Translations under genes and position numbers: made by a program | Assembly: GCF_013449725.1 (NCBI RefSeq) | Contig: NZ_JACCFF010000002.1 | Span: forward strand, 496,001 to 560,000 | Reading direction: 5' to 3' | Source of the DNA: Mycobacteroides sp. LB1 | GTDB lineage: Bacteria; Actinomycetota; Actinomycetes; Mycobacteriales; Mycobacteriaceae | Length of the DNA stretch: 64,000 nt | Shown: piece by piece, positions 43,999 through 53,533 of the stretch | Position numbering within the stretch: position 1 is the first letter of the stretch | How the letters are laid out: each line of letters begins with the position of its first letter | Notes under the pieces: generated by a model | The model's input: the letters and a program-made list of their open reading frames with translations, nothing else | Database searches by the model: none | What the model was told of the DNA's origin: nothing

Positions 43999-44667
43999 TT
44001 AATGCTCGCAGCAGCCGCATTCCTCGCCGTCGGCCTTCGCCGATTCCGCAGTAAGGGTTGGTGCACAGCATGATTCGCCCTTCCAGGCGTTCATGCCTTC
44101 ACGGACCGCGATGGCCGCAATGACCAGGGCCGCGATTGGGTCGGCCCATGACCACCCGAACAGGGTGTTGACGAGCAGCCCCACCAGCAGCACCGCGGAG
44201 AGATAGGTACACAGCAGCGTCTGCTTGGAATCCGCCACCGCCGAGAGTGACCCCAGCTCGCGGCCGGCCCGGCGCTGCGCCCACGACAGCACCGGCATGA
44301 CCGCCAGGCTGACCGCGGCCAGCACGATCCCGATCGTCGAATGCCGGGCCTCACCGAATCCGGTCAGCGACCGGATCGACTCCACCGTCACATAGGCGGC
44401 AAGCGCAAAGAACGAGAACGCGATCACCCGAAGCGCGGCCTTCTCGCGCGTTTCCGGATTCTTGGCATTGAACTGCCATGCCACGGCCGCGGCCGAGGAC
44501 ACCTCGATGACCGAATCCAAGCCGAAACCGATCAGGGCCGTCGAGGACACCCGAGACCCCTCGGTGAGGGCGACGACCGCTTCTATGACGTTGTAGGTGA
44601 TGGTCGCCGCGACGAAAAGTCGAATCCGCCCCCCGAGCACGTCTCGACGCTGCGTAGTCAGCACCAT
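43999..44667 (-). CDS. Cation transporter, CDF-like, with Cys-rich tail
   Basis: A 222-residue membrane protein with about five to six helices and the motif GFGLDSVIEVSSAAAVAW plus SWADPIAALVIAAIAVREGMNAW, as in CDF-like cation transporters of the group linked to CmtR-type sensors. The tail ESCCAP ... EECGCCEH holds five Cys, suited to soft metals such as Cd or Pb. It starts at an ATG sharing one base with the stop of the sensor gene (TGATG). Confidence 0.8.
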   Translation of the reverse strand: MVLTTQRRDVLGGRIRLFVAATITYNVIEAVVALTEGSRVSSTALIGFGLDSVIEVSSAAAVAWQFNAKNPETREKAALRVIAFSFFALAAYVTVESIRSLTGFGEARHSTIGIVLAAVSLAVMPVLSWAQRRAGRELGSLSAVADSKQTLLCTYLSAVLLVGLLVNTLFGWSWADPIAALVIAAIAVREGMNAWKGESCCAPTLTAESAKADGEECGCCEH

Positions 44668-44990
44668 CAGCAGCAATCCTCGTCAGCCGGGCAGCAGGAC
44701 GGATCCACCGCAAGCACCAGGTCAACAAGGTCGCCGAGAGCATGAGCTATCCGCTCATCGGCCAGCTCGTAGCGGGTGCGCCGGCCCTCGGGAATGGCAA
44801 CGACCAACCCGCAACCGCGAAGACAGGCAAGGTGATTCGAGGTGATCTGTCGAGATACCCCAACCTCCTCGGCAAGCTCCGAGGGATATCCGGGCCGCGA
44901 TCGCAGACTTAACAGAATCGCGGTACGCGTCGGATCCGACAACGCGCACCCGAACCTCGTCAAGGCATCGCGATGAACCAACGTCTCCAT
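44667..44990 (-). CDS. cmtR: ArsR-family cadmium/lead sensor, CmtR homologue
   Basis: A 107-residue repressor like M. tuberculosis CmtR (Rv1994c). The metal ligands Cys57 and Cys61 of that protein in HLxCLRGCG appear here as Cys56 and Cys60, and the C-terminal Cys102 equivalent as Cys99 or Cys100, followed by another CC pair at the end. The ATG at 44990 is used; a TTG seven codons earlier is open but unlikely. Coupled to the Cys-tailed transporter. TACTAT on the minus strand shortly upstream may be its -10. Confidence 0.87.
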   Translation of the reverse strand: METLVHRDALTRFGCALSDPTRTAILLSLRSRPGYPSELAEEVGVSRQITSNHLACLRGCGLVVAIPEGRRTRYELADERIAHALGDLVDLVLAVDPSCCPADEDCC

Positions 44991-45034
44991 GAATCCAGAT
45001 AGTACATCCAAACCTGTATTCAGATCCAGCTGTA

Positions 45035-46837
45035 CTAACCGGCGATGCCGACCTCGCCATGGCTGATGGCCGTCGCCTTCTCCCCCGCCCGCAGGAAACT
45101 TCCGGTCCGTCGCGTGCCCAGCACGCCGGTAGGTTGTCCGTCGACAACGACCATCCGGCCACCGATCAGCACCGCGCTGACGGTTGCGTCGTTGCGATTG
45201 ACCATCCGCGACAGGCCCCCGTACGCATCGACGGACTGCTCGGCGTACTCGGTGAGCGTTCCGTCGAGCTTCTCCGGATCGACCACGAAAAGGTCTGCGC
45301 GGTCACCGATCCGGAGGTGGCCGGCATCGATCTGGTACCAATCCGCGAGCTCACCGGTCAGCCGGTGCACGGCCTGTTCGATGGTCATGAACGGCTGCCC
45401 GGCCAGCTGCGCCTCACGCACGTGACGTAACAGCCGAAGCCCGAAGTTGTAGAAGGCCATATTCCGCAGATGGGCGCCGGCGTCGGAAAAGCCGATCTGA
45501 ATACCGGGATCCCGCGCCAGCTGTTTGAGCACCTCGGGGCGATGGTTCGAAATCGTGGTCCGCCAGCGAATGGCCGTGCCGTGTTCGAGCACCAGATCGA
45601 GGAACGCGTCGACCGGGTGCAGGCCACCGCGATCCACGCCGACCTGTCCGAAGGACTTGCCGACCACCGACTCGTCGGGGCACGCGACGATCTCGGCATC
45701 GAAAAAGTCTCTGTGCCAAACCCTTACGCCGAACTTACTCTCGTACTCCTTCCGAAATCGGCGGCGGTACTTCTCGTCGCGCAGCAGCTCATTGCGCTCG
45801 ACCTCGGTGCGCAGGTGCAGCGCCGCGGCCCCCGCACCGAACTCTTCGAATATCACCAGATCGATACCGTCGGCGTATACCTCGAACGGCACGGGCAGAT
45901 GCTGCCAGCGGAAGTTGCCACCCAGCCTGTTCACCACCTTGGCGACCGGCCCCATCGCCCGGATCGCATACGGGTTGGCCTTGATATCGGCAGCCGAGAG
46001 CAGGGACGTCGACAGTCGCTTGCGCAGGATGCCCAACGACTGGACGGCCTGCGACAGCACATTTAACGGATTGTTGATATCCGGCCCGGACTGCAGTGCC
46101 CGATTCCTTTGGCGTAGCTGAGCTTTCAGCTTACGCAACTCGCGCGGCTTGGCATACGTGGAAGGCAACGTCCTGGACCGGCATACGTCGCCGTCAAGTT
46201 TGTCGAACAACAGCTGCTGAGACGACATACCGACAAATCCGGCGTCCAGCGCCTCGGTCAGCCACCGGTCCATCTGCGCCTGCTCACTGGGTGTGGGTCG
46301 TTCGGTTTTGCGGGTAGCGCGGTCCAGCCCCATCACCGCCGCACGCATATCCGAATGCCCCAGGAAGGTAGCAATATTCGGCCCGAGCGGTAGCGACTCC
46401 AAGGCGGCAATGTATTCACGCGCATTCGTCCATGTCTTATTCCGGTCGACGGCCCCGATCACGTGATCGCGCGGTATCGCCTCCACCCTGCCGAAGATGT
46501 CTCCGGCGTCGATACCGTTGACATGCACGACAGACAGCGAGCAGGAACCGAGCAACACCGTCGTCACACCATGCCGAACCGACTCAGACAGTGCCGGTGC
46601 CGCCAGCACCTCGACGTCGTAATGCGTATGGACGTCTACGAGTCCCGGGAGCACCCATTTCCCGGTGGCATTGATGATGTTAGGACAGTTCGTCTCATCA
46701 AGGTCATCGGCCGAGATCACGGTGATATGACCATCCTTGATGCCGATATTCCGGACGGCGGACGCGGCACCCGTCCCGTCGAACCATCGCCCGCTTCGTA
46801 TCACCGTGTCGAACCGGGCGTCGCTATGGACAGTCAT
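45035..46837 (-). CDS. N-acyl-D-amino-acid deacylase-like amidohydrolase
   Basis: A 600-residue amidohydrolase-superfamily enzyme. The metal motif HTH is at His70/His72 (LVDVHTHYDVE); the Cys of a second-shell motif and TVLLGSCSLSV follow, and SDAGAHLRN near 455 supplies the conserved Asp. The composite beta-sandwich closes the chain with VNRNDATVSAVLIGGRMVV. AGGAAATTG precedes the ATG. D-aminoacylase, dihydropyrimidinase-like or other amide substrates are all possible. The TetR gene follows upstream on the same strand at 30 bp. Confidence 0.85.
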   Translation of the reverse strand: MTVHSDARFDTVIRSGRWFDGTGAASAVRNIGIKDGHITVISADDLDETNCPNIINATGKWVLPGLVDVHTHYDVEVLAAPALSESVRHGVTTVLLGSCSLSVVHVNGIDAGDIFGRVEAIPRDHVIGAVDRNKTWTNAREYIAALESLPLGPNIATFLGHSDMRAAVMGLDRATRKTERPTPSEQAQMDRWLTEALDAGFVGMSSQQLLFDKLDGDVCRSRTLPSTYAKPRELRKLKAQLRQRNRALQSGPDINNPLNVLSQAVQSLGILRKRLSTSLLSAADIKANPYAIRAMGPVAKVVNRLGGNFRWQHLPVPFEVYADGIDLVIFEEFGAGAAALHLRTEVERNELLRDEKYRRRFRKEYESKFGVRVWHRDFFDAEIVACPDESVVGKSFGQVGVDRGGLHPVDAFLDLVLEHGTAIRWRTTISNHRPEVLKQLARDPGIQIGFSDAGAHLRNMAFYNFGLRLLRHVREAQLAGQPFMTIEQAVHRLTGELADWYQIDAGHLRIGDRADLFVVDPEKLDGTLTEYAEQSVDAYGGLSRMVNRNDATVSAVLIGGRMVVVDGQPTGVLGTRRTGSFLRAGEKATAISHGEVGIAG

Positions 46838-46867
46838 CTCAATTTCCTGCCTGTTCTCGGAATATGG

Positions 46868-47497
46868 CTATTTCACGGGCGCAATGCGAAGCGCCGGTAA
46901 GACATAACGGCGGAAATGTCGGCGCAACGAGGCCGGGTCATCCGGGTCAATGCAGTTTCCAGGGACACTCCCCAGGCTGATCATCACGCGGGCGATCCAC
47001 TCGCTGGCTTCCTCGACTTCGGTACGGGCATGGATCTCTCCGGCGTCACGGGCCGCCTCCACATATGGCCGCCAGAACCCGGCGAGATCAGGCACCAGGC
47101 CCTGCACGCCCGCGCCCGCGCATGCCGCGAACTCCTCGGGCTCGCGCACACGCAACCGCATGAGCAGGGTGCCGGGATCGTCATATGCGCGGCGGCCGAT
47201 CTTGACGCCTGCCACCAGCTGCGCCTCGAATCCCTCGATTGCCGATAACTCGGCGGCGGACTGTGCCCAGCTGATCTCGATCAGCCGGATGATCGCCGCA
47301 CCCACCAGCGTCTGCTTGTCCGGAAAATGGCGATACAGCCAGGAGCGGGAAACCCCCGCTTCCTCGGCCACATCGGTCATCGTGGACGCGCGAATACCCT
47401 TGTCGGCGAGGAGTTTTTCGGTGGCATCCAGCAGTCGCGCGGTCACCGAATCGCCATCGGCCTCAGCTATCGAGCCTTCGTCGAACACCGCAGTCAT
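46868..47497 (-). CDS. TetR/AcrR family transcriptional regulator
   Basis: A 209-residue regulator, using the ATG at 47497. Helix-turn-helix at about 39-58 (TMTDVAEEAGVSRSWLYRHF). It is transcribed with the amidohydrolase gene and divergent from the FMO operon; the 118-bp gap holds inverted repeats. It probably controls both sides. Confidence 0.86.
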   Translation of the reverse strand: MTAVFDEGSIAEADGDSVTARLLDATEKLLADKGIRASTMTDVAEEAGVSRSWLYRHFPDKQTLVGAAIIRLIEISWAQSAAELSAIEGFEAQLVAGVKIGRRAYDDPGTLLMRLRVREPEEFAACAGAGVQGLVPDLAGFWRPYVEAARDAGEIHARTEVEEASEWIARVMISLGSVPGNCIDPDDPASLRRHFRRYVLPALRIAPVK

Positions 47498-47533
47498 GCC
47501 CTCAATGTAGACAAGACGTGGACACATTTCAAG

Positions 47534-47560
47534 ATCTGTGTACACTCCGAATGCACAGAT
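47534..47560. promoter_or_regulatory. Operator candidate between TetR gene and FMO operon
   Basis: ATCTGTG (47534-47540) and CACAGAT (47554-47560) are perfect 7-base arms with 13 bases between; inside lies GTGTACAC (47538-47545), itself an 8-bp palindrome. A second weaker dyad (AATGT ... ACATT) is just left of it. Confidence 0.45.
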
Positions 47561-47615
47561 TTACGGAACTGTTCACAGGCGACCGCACCGCCGCGGCCGT
47601 ACCTCAAGGAGTGCC

Positions 47616-48938
47616 ATGACCCGACCCCATACCGCGATCATCGGTGCCGGCATCAGCGGACTCACCTCCGCGAAGATGCTGTCCGATTACGGAATTCCCC
47701 ACACATGCTTCGAGACATCGGACCGGATCGGCGGAAACTGGGCATTCGGCAATCCCAACGGCCACAGCAGCGCCTACCGCTCCCTACACATCGATACCTC
47801 GCGGCATCAGCTCTCGTTCCGTGACTTCCCGATGCCCGACAGCTACCCACATTTTCCCCATCACACACTCATCAAGCAGTACCTCGAGGACTATGCGACA
47901 GCCTTCGATCTCAAGCGCGATATCGAGTTCCAGAACGGCATCGTCCACGCCGAGCAGCTTCCGGACGGCGGATGGGAACTACTGACACAGACCGGCGAAC
48001 GTCGAATGTTCGACCTACTCGTCGTCGCCAATGGGCATCATTGGGACCCCAGGTATCCCGACTTTCCGGGCACGTTCACCGGCACCACACTCCACTCGCA
48101 CCATTACATCGATCCGCGCACTCCCCTGGACTTCATGGACAAGAGAATCCTCGTAGTCGGTCTCGGTAACAGCGCGGCGGACATAGCGGTTGAGCTGTCC
48201 TCACGGGCCACCGGAAACACCGTCACCCTCTCTACCCGGTCGGGTGCCTGGATCGTCCCCAAGTACGTCGCCGGGCAGCCCGCCGATAAGTATTTCCGCA
48301 CCAGCCCGCACATCCCGATGTCGTGGCAGCGCAAGCTGTTTCAGATGATGCAACCGCTCATGTCCGGACGGCCGGAACAGCTGGGGCTGCCGGTGCCGAA
48401 TCACAAATTCGGCGAGGCACACTTCACTCAATCCGTGGAACTCCCTTTGCGACTTGGGTCGGGCGACATCATTCCCAAGCCCAACATCAGCCGCCTGGAC
48501 GGTGACACCGTGCACTTCGAGGACGGCACATCCGCCGACTTCGACGTGATCATCTGCGCGACCGGATACAACATCACGTTCCCGTTCTTCGACCCGGACC
48601 TCGTCAGCGCGCCGGGGAATCGGATCGACTTGTACAAGCGAATGTTCAAACCCGGCCTTGATGACTTGATCTTTGTCGGCCTGGCACAGGCGGTTCCGTC
48701 GTTGTTCCCGTTCGTCGAATGTCAGGCGCGGCTGGTGGGCGCCTATGCCGCGGGTAAGTATCGGCTGCCCTCGGTCGACGAGATGCACGACGTGATCGAG
48801 GCAGAACATCGCAAGTACACCGGGCACATGCTGGATCGCCCACGGCATACCCAACAGTTGGATTACTTCCTCTACGAACACGATATGAGAACCAAGGAGA
48901 TTCCCCGCGGATTCGCGCGGGCGGGAGGTGCGGCATGA
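47616..48938 (+). CDS. Flavin-containing monooxygenase
   Basis: A 440-residue class B flavoprotein monooxygenase. The FAD motif GAGISG is at 10-15, the FMO-type FTGTTLHSHHY at 154-164 and the NADPH motif GLGNSA at 182-187; CATGYN near 310 is the usual C-terminal motif. CAAGGAG sets the start. First gene of a coupled operon with a hydrolase and an acyl-CoA ligase, a reduced version of the mymA-type operon of M. tuberculosis. It could insert oxygen in a ketone or hydroxylate an N or S atom. Confidence 0.88.
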   Translation: MTRPHTAIIGAGISGLTSAKMLSDYGIPHTCFETSDRIGGNWAFGNPNGHSSAYRSLHIDTSRHQLSFRDFPMPDSYPHFPHHTLIKQYLEDYATAFDLKRDIEFQNGIVHAEQLPDGGWELLTQTGERRMFDLLVVANGHHWDPRYPDFPGTFTGTTLHSHHYIDPRTPLDFMDKRILVVGLGNSAADIAVELSSRATGNTVTLSTRSGAWIVPKYVAGQPADKYFRTSPHIPMSWQRKLFQMMQPLMSGRPEQLGLPVPNHKFGEAHFTQSVELPLRLGSGDIIPKPNISRLDGDTVHFEDGTSADFDVIICATGYNITFPFFDPDLVSAPGNRIDLYKRMFKPGLDDLIFVGLAQAVPSLFPFVECQARLVGAYAAGKYRLPSVDEMHDVIEAEHRKYTGHMLDRPRHTQQLDYFLYEHDMRTKEIPRGFARAGGAA

Positions 48939-49849
48939 ACCGCCAGAACATCCGATTCAGCAGCCACGGAATCGACTGTGCCGCATGGCTGTACCATGCG
49001 GAAACATCCGAGGAATCGGCGCCCGTCGTGGTGATGGCACATGGAGTGGGCGGCACCAAGGACTCGGGACTGGAGCCGTTCGCCGAGCGGCTAGCCGAGG
49101 CGGGCATGCACGCGCTCGCATTCGACTATCGTGGCTTTGGGTCCTCCGACGGCTTTCCCCGTCAACAGGTTTCGTTCAGCCATCAGATCGGCGACTATCA
49201 CGCCGCGGTGAGCACGGCCGCCCGCCTTCCCGGCGTCGATCCGACGCGAATTGTCCTGTGGGGTGTATCCCTGGCCGGTGGTCATGTACTGGCGGTTGCC
49301 GGTTCGCGTAACGACGTGGCCGCCGTCGTGTCGGTTACTCCACTGGTGGACGGCATCGCAGCGGCACGATCCGCAATGAGCGAGCACAGCGGCGCCACAC
49401 TGCTGCGTTCTGCGCTGGCCGGGATTCGCAGCCGGGTGGGTCGCGAGCAGCGCACCATCCCCATCGTCGGACGTCCGGGCGAGCTGGCGGCCCTAACCTC
49501 GGACGGGTTCTACGAGGCGCATATGGCGATCGCCGGCCCCACGTGGCGCAATGAGATCGACGCGACGGTGGGCACTCAGCTCGCTTCGTACCGTCCCACC
49601 CGATATGCCGCGCGCATCAACTGCCCCACCCTGGTACAGATCGCCGACTTCGATCGGGCCGCGCCGCCGCATGCCGCCGCGAAGGCCGCATTCAAGGCAC
49701 GCGCGGAAGTGCGCCACTACCCGTGCGATCACTTCGGCGTCTATCAAGGCCAGGAGTATTTCGATTCCGTCGTTTCACACCAAATCGGCTTTCTAACACG
49801 TCATCTGGGCGTCAAGTCTGCGTCGTTGACCGAAACAGTCCATGGCTGA
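48935..49849 (+). CDS. Alpha/beta hydrolase
   Basis: A 304-residue hydrolase starting inside the FMO stop (ATGA). The nucleophile motif is GVSLAG (Ser112), with Ala where GxSxG usually ends in Gly; AHGVGGTKDSGLEPFAERLAEAG forms the oxyanion region and YPCDHFGVYQG carries the catalytic His. It could open the ester or lactone made by the monooxygenase. Confidence 0.85.
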   Translation: MNRQNIRFSSHGIDCAAWLYHAETSEESAPVVVMAHGVGGTKDSGLEPFAERLAEAGMHALAFDYRGFGSSDGFPRQQVSFSHQIGDYHAAVSTAARLPGVDPTRIVLWGVSLAGGHVLAVAGSRNDVAAVVSVTPLVDGIAAARSAMSEHSGATLLRSALAGIRSRVGREQRTIPIVGRPGELAALTSDGFYEAHMAIAGPTWRNEIDATVGTQLASYRPTRYAARINCPTLVQIADFDRAAPPHAAAKAAFKARAEVRHYPCDHFGVYQGQEYFDSVVSHQIGFLTRHLGVKSASLTETVHG

Positions 49850-51428
49850 GACCATTCAGCAGCTGGTCCGCGCCCGCGCCAACGATGACAACACCGCTCT
49901 GGTCTATCGGAGTCGGAAGTGGACCTGGCGTGAATACGTGACACAGGCGTCCCGCCAGGCGACTGCACTGATACAGATGGCCGATCCAGATCGTCCGCTG
50001 CACATTGGCACCCTGCTGGGCAATACACCCGCGATGGCTATCGCGGTGGCCGCCGCCGCCCAGGGTGGATACATCCTGTGTGCCATCAACAACACCCGCC
50101 GCGGCGACGGGCTGCTGCGTGATATCCGCAAGGCGGATGTGCAGATCCTGCTCGTCGACGATGACCATCTACATCTGCTGGAGTCATTGGACCTCGCGGA
50201 CGTTCGGGTGATCAACATCGACGGTGCGGATTGGCATGCACAGGTATCTATGGCCGGTGAGCTGCGACCCTACCGGACTGCCGAGGCCTCCGATCCGTTC
50301 ATGATGATCTTCACCTCCGGGACGAGTGGTGATCCGAAAGCCGTTCTGGTGACGCATATGACGGTTCTCATCGCGGCCCAATCCCTGGTCGCCCGGTTCT
50401 CGCTTTCCCCTGCCGACGTCTGTTATGTCTCGATGCCACTGTTTCATTCGAATGCCGTTCTGGCGGGATGGGGGGTTGCAGTCGCGGCGGGAGCCACGCT
50501 AGCCCCCGTGAAGTTCTCGGCATCACGCTTCCTCACCGACATCCGGGAGGTAGGCGCAACCTACATGAATTACGTAGGCAAGCCGCTCGCGTACGTACTG
50601 GCCACCGAGGCACGGGCGGACGATGCATCTAACCCACTGCGGGTGGCATTCGGAAACGAGGCTTCCGAACACGACATCGCCGAGTTCGCACGACGATTCG
50701 ATGTCACGGTGTACGACGGATTCGGATCGACAGAGAACGCTGTCATCATCACCCGGGAGGAGGGCACCCCCACCGGATCCATCGGTAAGGGGTTCCCCGG
50801 GGTCGCGATCTACGACCCCGACTCGCTGACCGATTGTGCCGTGGCCGAATTCGACGTGCATGGGATCTTGGTGAACGCCGACACCGCGGTCGGCGAGTTG
50901 GTGAATACCCAAGGAGCGGGCTTCTTTTCCGGGTACTACAACGACGAGGATGCCACCGGTGAACGCATGCGCCACGGCATGTATTGGTCGGGTGACCTTG
51001 CCTATCGGGACGCCGATGGCTGGATCTACCTTGCCGGACGGACAAGCGACTGGATGCGAATAGGCGGCGAGAACCTGGCCGCCGCACCCATCGAGCGCAT
51101 CCTGCAACGACATCCTGCAGTAAGCCAGGTGGCCGTGTACGCCATTCGCGGTGCGCACGGCAGCGACGAAGTGACCGCCGCGCTGGTATTGCGGGATTCG
51201 TTCACTCCTTTGGAGCTCACTGAATTTCTTGCCGCGCAGGAGGATCTGCCCGGGGTCGGCTGGCCCCGGCACGTCCGCGTGGCGAAGAGCCTTCCCTGCA
51301 CAGCCACCAACAAGATCCTCAAACGCGCACTGGTTTCGGCAGGTCTTGACGCAGGAGACGACGAGCTGTGGCGCCGGGAGGAACGTGGTGCGGAGTACTA
51401 CCCCCTCGAGGCACTGTTACCAGAGTGA
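49842..51428 (+). CDS. Acyl-CoA synthetase/AMP-binding enzyme (FadD-like)
   Basis: A 528-residue adenylate-forming ligase that begins eight bases before the hydrolase stop. Motifs: TSGTSGDPK at 158-166, YDGFGSTEN near 290, SGDLAYRDADGWIYLAGRTSDWMRIGGEN near 385, and the C-terminal TNKILK with the catalytic Lys. It would activate the acid released by the two preceding enzymes as a CoA thioester, feeding beta-oxidation or lipid synthesis. Confidence 0.9.
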   Translation: MAETIQQLVRARANDDNTALVYRSRKWTWREYVTQASRQATALIQMADPDRPLHIGTLLGNTPAMAIAVAAAAQGGYILCAINNTRRGDGLLRDIRKADVQILLVDDDHLHLLESLDLADVRVINIDGADWHAQVSMAGELRPYRTAEASDPFMMIFTSGTSGDPKAVLVTHMTVLIAAQSLVARFSLSPADVCYVSMPLFHSNAVLAGWGVAVAAGATLAPVKFSASRFLTDIREVGATYMNYVGKPLAYVLATEARADDASNPLRVAFGNEASEHDIAEFARRFDVTVYDGFGSTENAVIITREEGTPTGSIGKGFPGVAIYDPDSLTDCAVAEFDVHGILVNADTAVGELVNTQGAGFFSGYYNDEDATGERMRHGMYWSGDLAYRDADGWIYLAGRTSDWMRIGGENLAAAPIERILQRHPAVSQVAVYAIRGAHGSDEVTAALVLRDSFTPLELTEFLAAQEDLPGVGWPRHVRVAKSLPCTATNKILKRALVSAGLDAGDDELWRREERGAEYYPLEALLPE

Positions 51429-51486
51429 CTAAAGGTGTTTGCTAAATCCCTTGCCCGGGTGACCCTCTCGCAGTAGTGTCGAACGT

Positions 51487-52833
51487 ATGTTCGATGCACT
51501 GGAGGATCCCGCTCTGATCGACGTGATCACCGTATCTCAGCGCGCCGAAGCCCAACACGCTTCACGTCGGCTCTCGGCGATTGGGGTTTTGGTGGATCGT
51601 CATGCCGATCCCGATCGGGAGGATCCGCGGGATCGGTTCGCGGTGGACCGCTGGGATGAGGTGGCCGCACAAGTGGCCGCCGCTCAGGGCATCACCCACG
51701 CGTTGGCCTCCCACCAGATGCGCTATGCCTATGTGCTGCGGCACCGCCTGCGCGCCGTGGCCGAGCGATTCGCCGCCGGAGACATCGACTTTCGCACCGT
51801 TGCCCTGATCATCGGACGCACCGAACTCCTCGAAGACGACGCCCTGGTCGCCGCCGTCGATGCCGCGATCGTGGCCGCCCTACCGCGCTGGGAGCGCTGG
51901 TCGGTCAAACGGATCACCGCGGCCCTGGACGCCCTGATCTACCGCCACGACCGTGATGCGCTGCGCCGCACCAAAACCGCCACCGATGACCGGCACCTCG
52001 AGATACGGCCCCTGGACACGGGCGATCCACTCGCCGAAATCTGGGGCGTGCTGCAGACCCCGCACGCCGTCGCCCTCGATAAACGCCTCGATCAACTCAC
52101 CGCCACCGTCTGCCCCGCCGACCCACGCACCAAAGCCCAGCTGCGTGCCGATGCCATCGGCGCCCTAACCCAAGGCCTCGATCGGATGCGATGCACCTGC
52201 ACCGACACCGACTGCACTGGACGCGCCGTCGCCGACACCCAGGTCATCGTGCACATGGTGGCCAACCAAGACACCCTGCAAGACCCCGAAAACCTTGAAC
52301 CGGCCCAGATGTCCGGGTTCGGGGTGATCAACAGCACCCAAGCCCGCCAGATCGCCACCCAACCCGGCACGCGAATCCACACCCTGCACGCCCAGAACAC
52401 CGACCGGTACCGGCCCACCCGCACACTGGACACCTTTGTGCGCTGCCGCGATCAGCTGTGCCGCTTCCCCGGCTGCGCACACCCCGCCGAAAACACTGAC
52501 CTGGACCACAGCATCGCCTACGCCGACGGCGGACGTACCGAGGCCGAAAACCTCAAAGCGCTATGCCGCAAACATCACATGCTCAAAACCTTCTGCGGCT
52601 GGCGTGAAATCCAAGAACCCGACGGCACCATCATCTGGAAAGCACCCACCGGACACACCTACCCCACCACCCCCGCCGGCGGGCTGCTCTTCACCAACCT
52701 CACCCGAGACCGCACCCGCACACAAGACCGCCAACGACGCCGCACCACAGAACGAAACCTCAACCGAAAAAGCCGATCACAACGCCAAACCACACAAGCC
52801 ACCCACACACAAGCCAACCCGCCACCGTTCTAA
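51487..52833 (+). CDS. DUF222/13E12-repeat HNH endonuclease family protein
   Basis: A 448-residue protein of the mycobacterial 13E12 REP family. DUF222 fills about the first 300 residues (for example DRWDEVAAQVAAAQGITHALASHQMRYA, and CTCTDTDC), and the HNH domain is at about 315-365: CRDQLCRFPGCAH ... LDHSIAYADGG ... LCRKHH. The C-terminus is a basic Thr/Arg/Gln-rich tail. Such genes occur in many copies in mycobacterial genomes; a homing or repeat-associated role is suspected but not shown. Codon use here differs (strong CCC/ACC bias) from neighbours. Confidence 0.87.
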   Translation: MFDALEDPALIDVITVSQRAEAQHASRRLSAIGVLVDRHADPDREDPRDRFAVDRWDEVAAQVAAAQGITHALASHQMRYAYVLRHRLRAVAERFAAGDIDFRTVALIIGRTELLEDDALVAAVDAAIVAALPRWERWSVKRITAALDALIYRHDRDALRRTKTATDDRHLEIRPLDTGDPLAEIWGVLQTPHAVALDKRLDQLTATVCPADPRTKAQLRADAIGALTQGLDRMRCTCTDTDCTGRAVADTQVIVHMVANQDTLQDPENLEPAQMSGFGVINSTQARQIATQPGTRIHTLHAQNTDRYRPTRTLDTFVRCRDQLCRFPGCAHPAENTDLDHSIAYADGGRTEAENLKALCRKHHMLKTFCGWREIQEPDGTIIWKAPTGHTYPTTPAGGLLFTNLTRDRTRTQDRQRRRTTERNLNRKSRSQRQTTQATHTQANPPPF

Positions 52834-53447
52834 CCGGCGAGGTAACGCGTCAGCATCGCGACCAGTTCATTCTGAAAGCCCGCAACGTCAATGGGCTTCG
52901 GTGCCGCCATCAGGTGGTGTACCAGCAGTTCGATTGTTGTGACGACGAGCCTCGCAGCCACATCTTTGTCATCGACGTTCACGTCGGGGTACTGATCGAG
53001 GAGTCGCCGCATGTCATCCGTGGCGGCGTGTTGCACCTCGGCCACTTTGTCCATGAGCTCGCGAGAGCGCGGCGCCTGCTCGAGAAGAACTCTGAGAAAC
53101 TCGGGATCCTGTCGATGGTTGGTGATCGCCGTCTCGACGATGGCGCGGATAACGCCTGCCACCGAGCCGGGCGTCCCGGCTTGCTCGCGTTCGCTCGCCG
53201 CGGCGATTCCCGCGTCGAGGTGACGGGCCGCCAGCTCCACCACGATCGAGTCCTTGTTCGGGTAGTACTGATACAGCGATCCAACGGAGATATCGGCCCA
53301 CTCCGCAATGCGATTGGTCGTCCCGCGGGCGTACCCGTACTTGGTGAAAACCTGGACAGCGGCATCGAGAATGCGGTCACGGGTGCGTTCGGACCGACGC
53401 TGACGCGGCGCTCGGCGTGGTTGAAGCTGATGCTGATTCGTCGGCAC
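52830..53447 (-). CDS. TetR/AcrR family transcriptional regulator
   Basis: A 205-residue regulator starting at a GTG with AGGAGGG upstream. Helix-turn-helix at about 44-63 (TNRIAEWADISVGSLYQYYPNK). The C-terminal TetR_C_5/AcrR-like part follows. It overlaps the end of the HNH gene by four bases. Direct repeats in the gap towards the PPE gene may be its operator. Confidence 0.85.
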   Translation of the reverse strand: MPTNQHQLQPRRAPRQRRSERTRDRILDAAVQVFTKYGYARGTTNRIAEWADISVGSLYQYYPNKDSIVVELAARHLDAGIAAASEREQAGTPGSVAGVIRAIVETAITNHRQDPEFLRVLLEQAPRSRELMDKVAEVQHAATDDMRRLLDQYPDVNVDDKDVAARLVVTTIELLVHHLMAAPKPIDVAGFQNELVAMLTRYLAG

Positions 53448-53533
53448 GACACCCTCCTACTCGCTCGATGCGAAGTCAGCGTAGATCACGGAGCACGTCC
53501 AAACGGGGCCTCCCATCCACTCCTGCAAGGCTC

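Noticed and set aside
51487..52833. HNH/13E12 gene as part of a mobile element
   Set aside because: No inverted repeats, integrase, transposase or att-like duplications were seen next to it.
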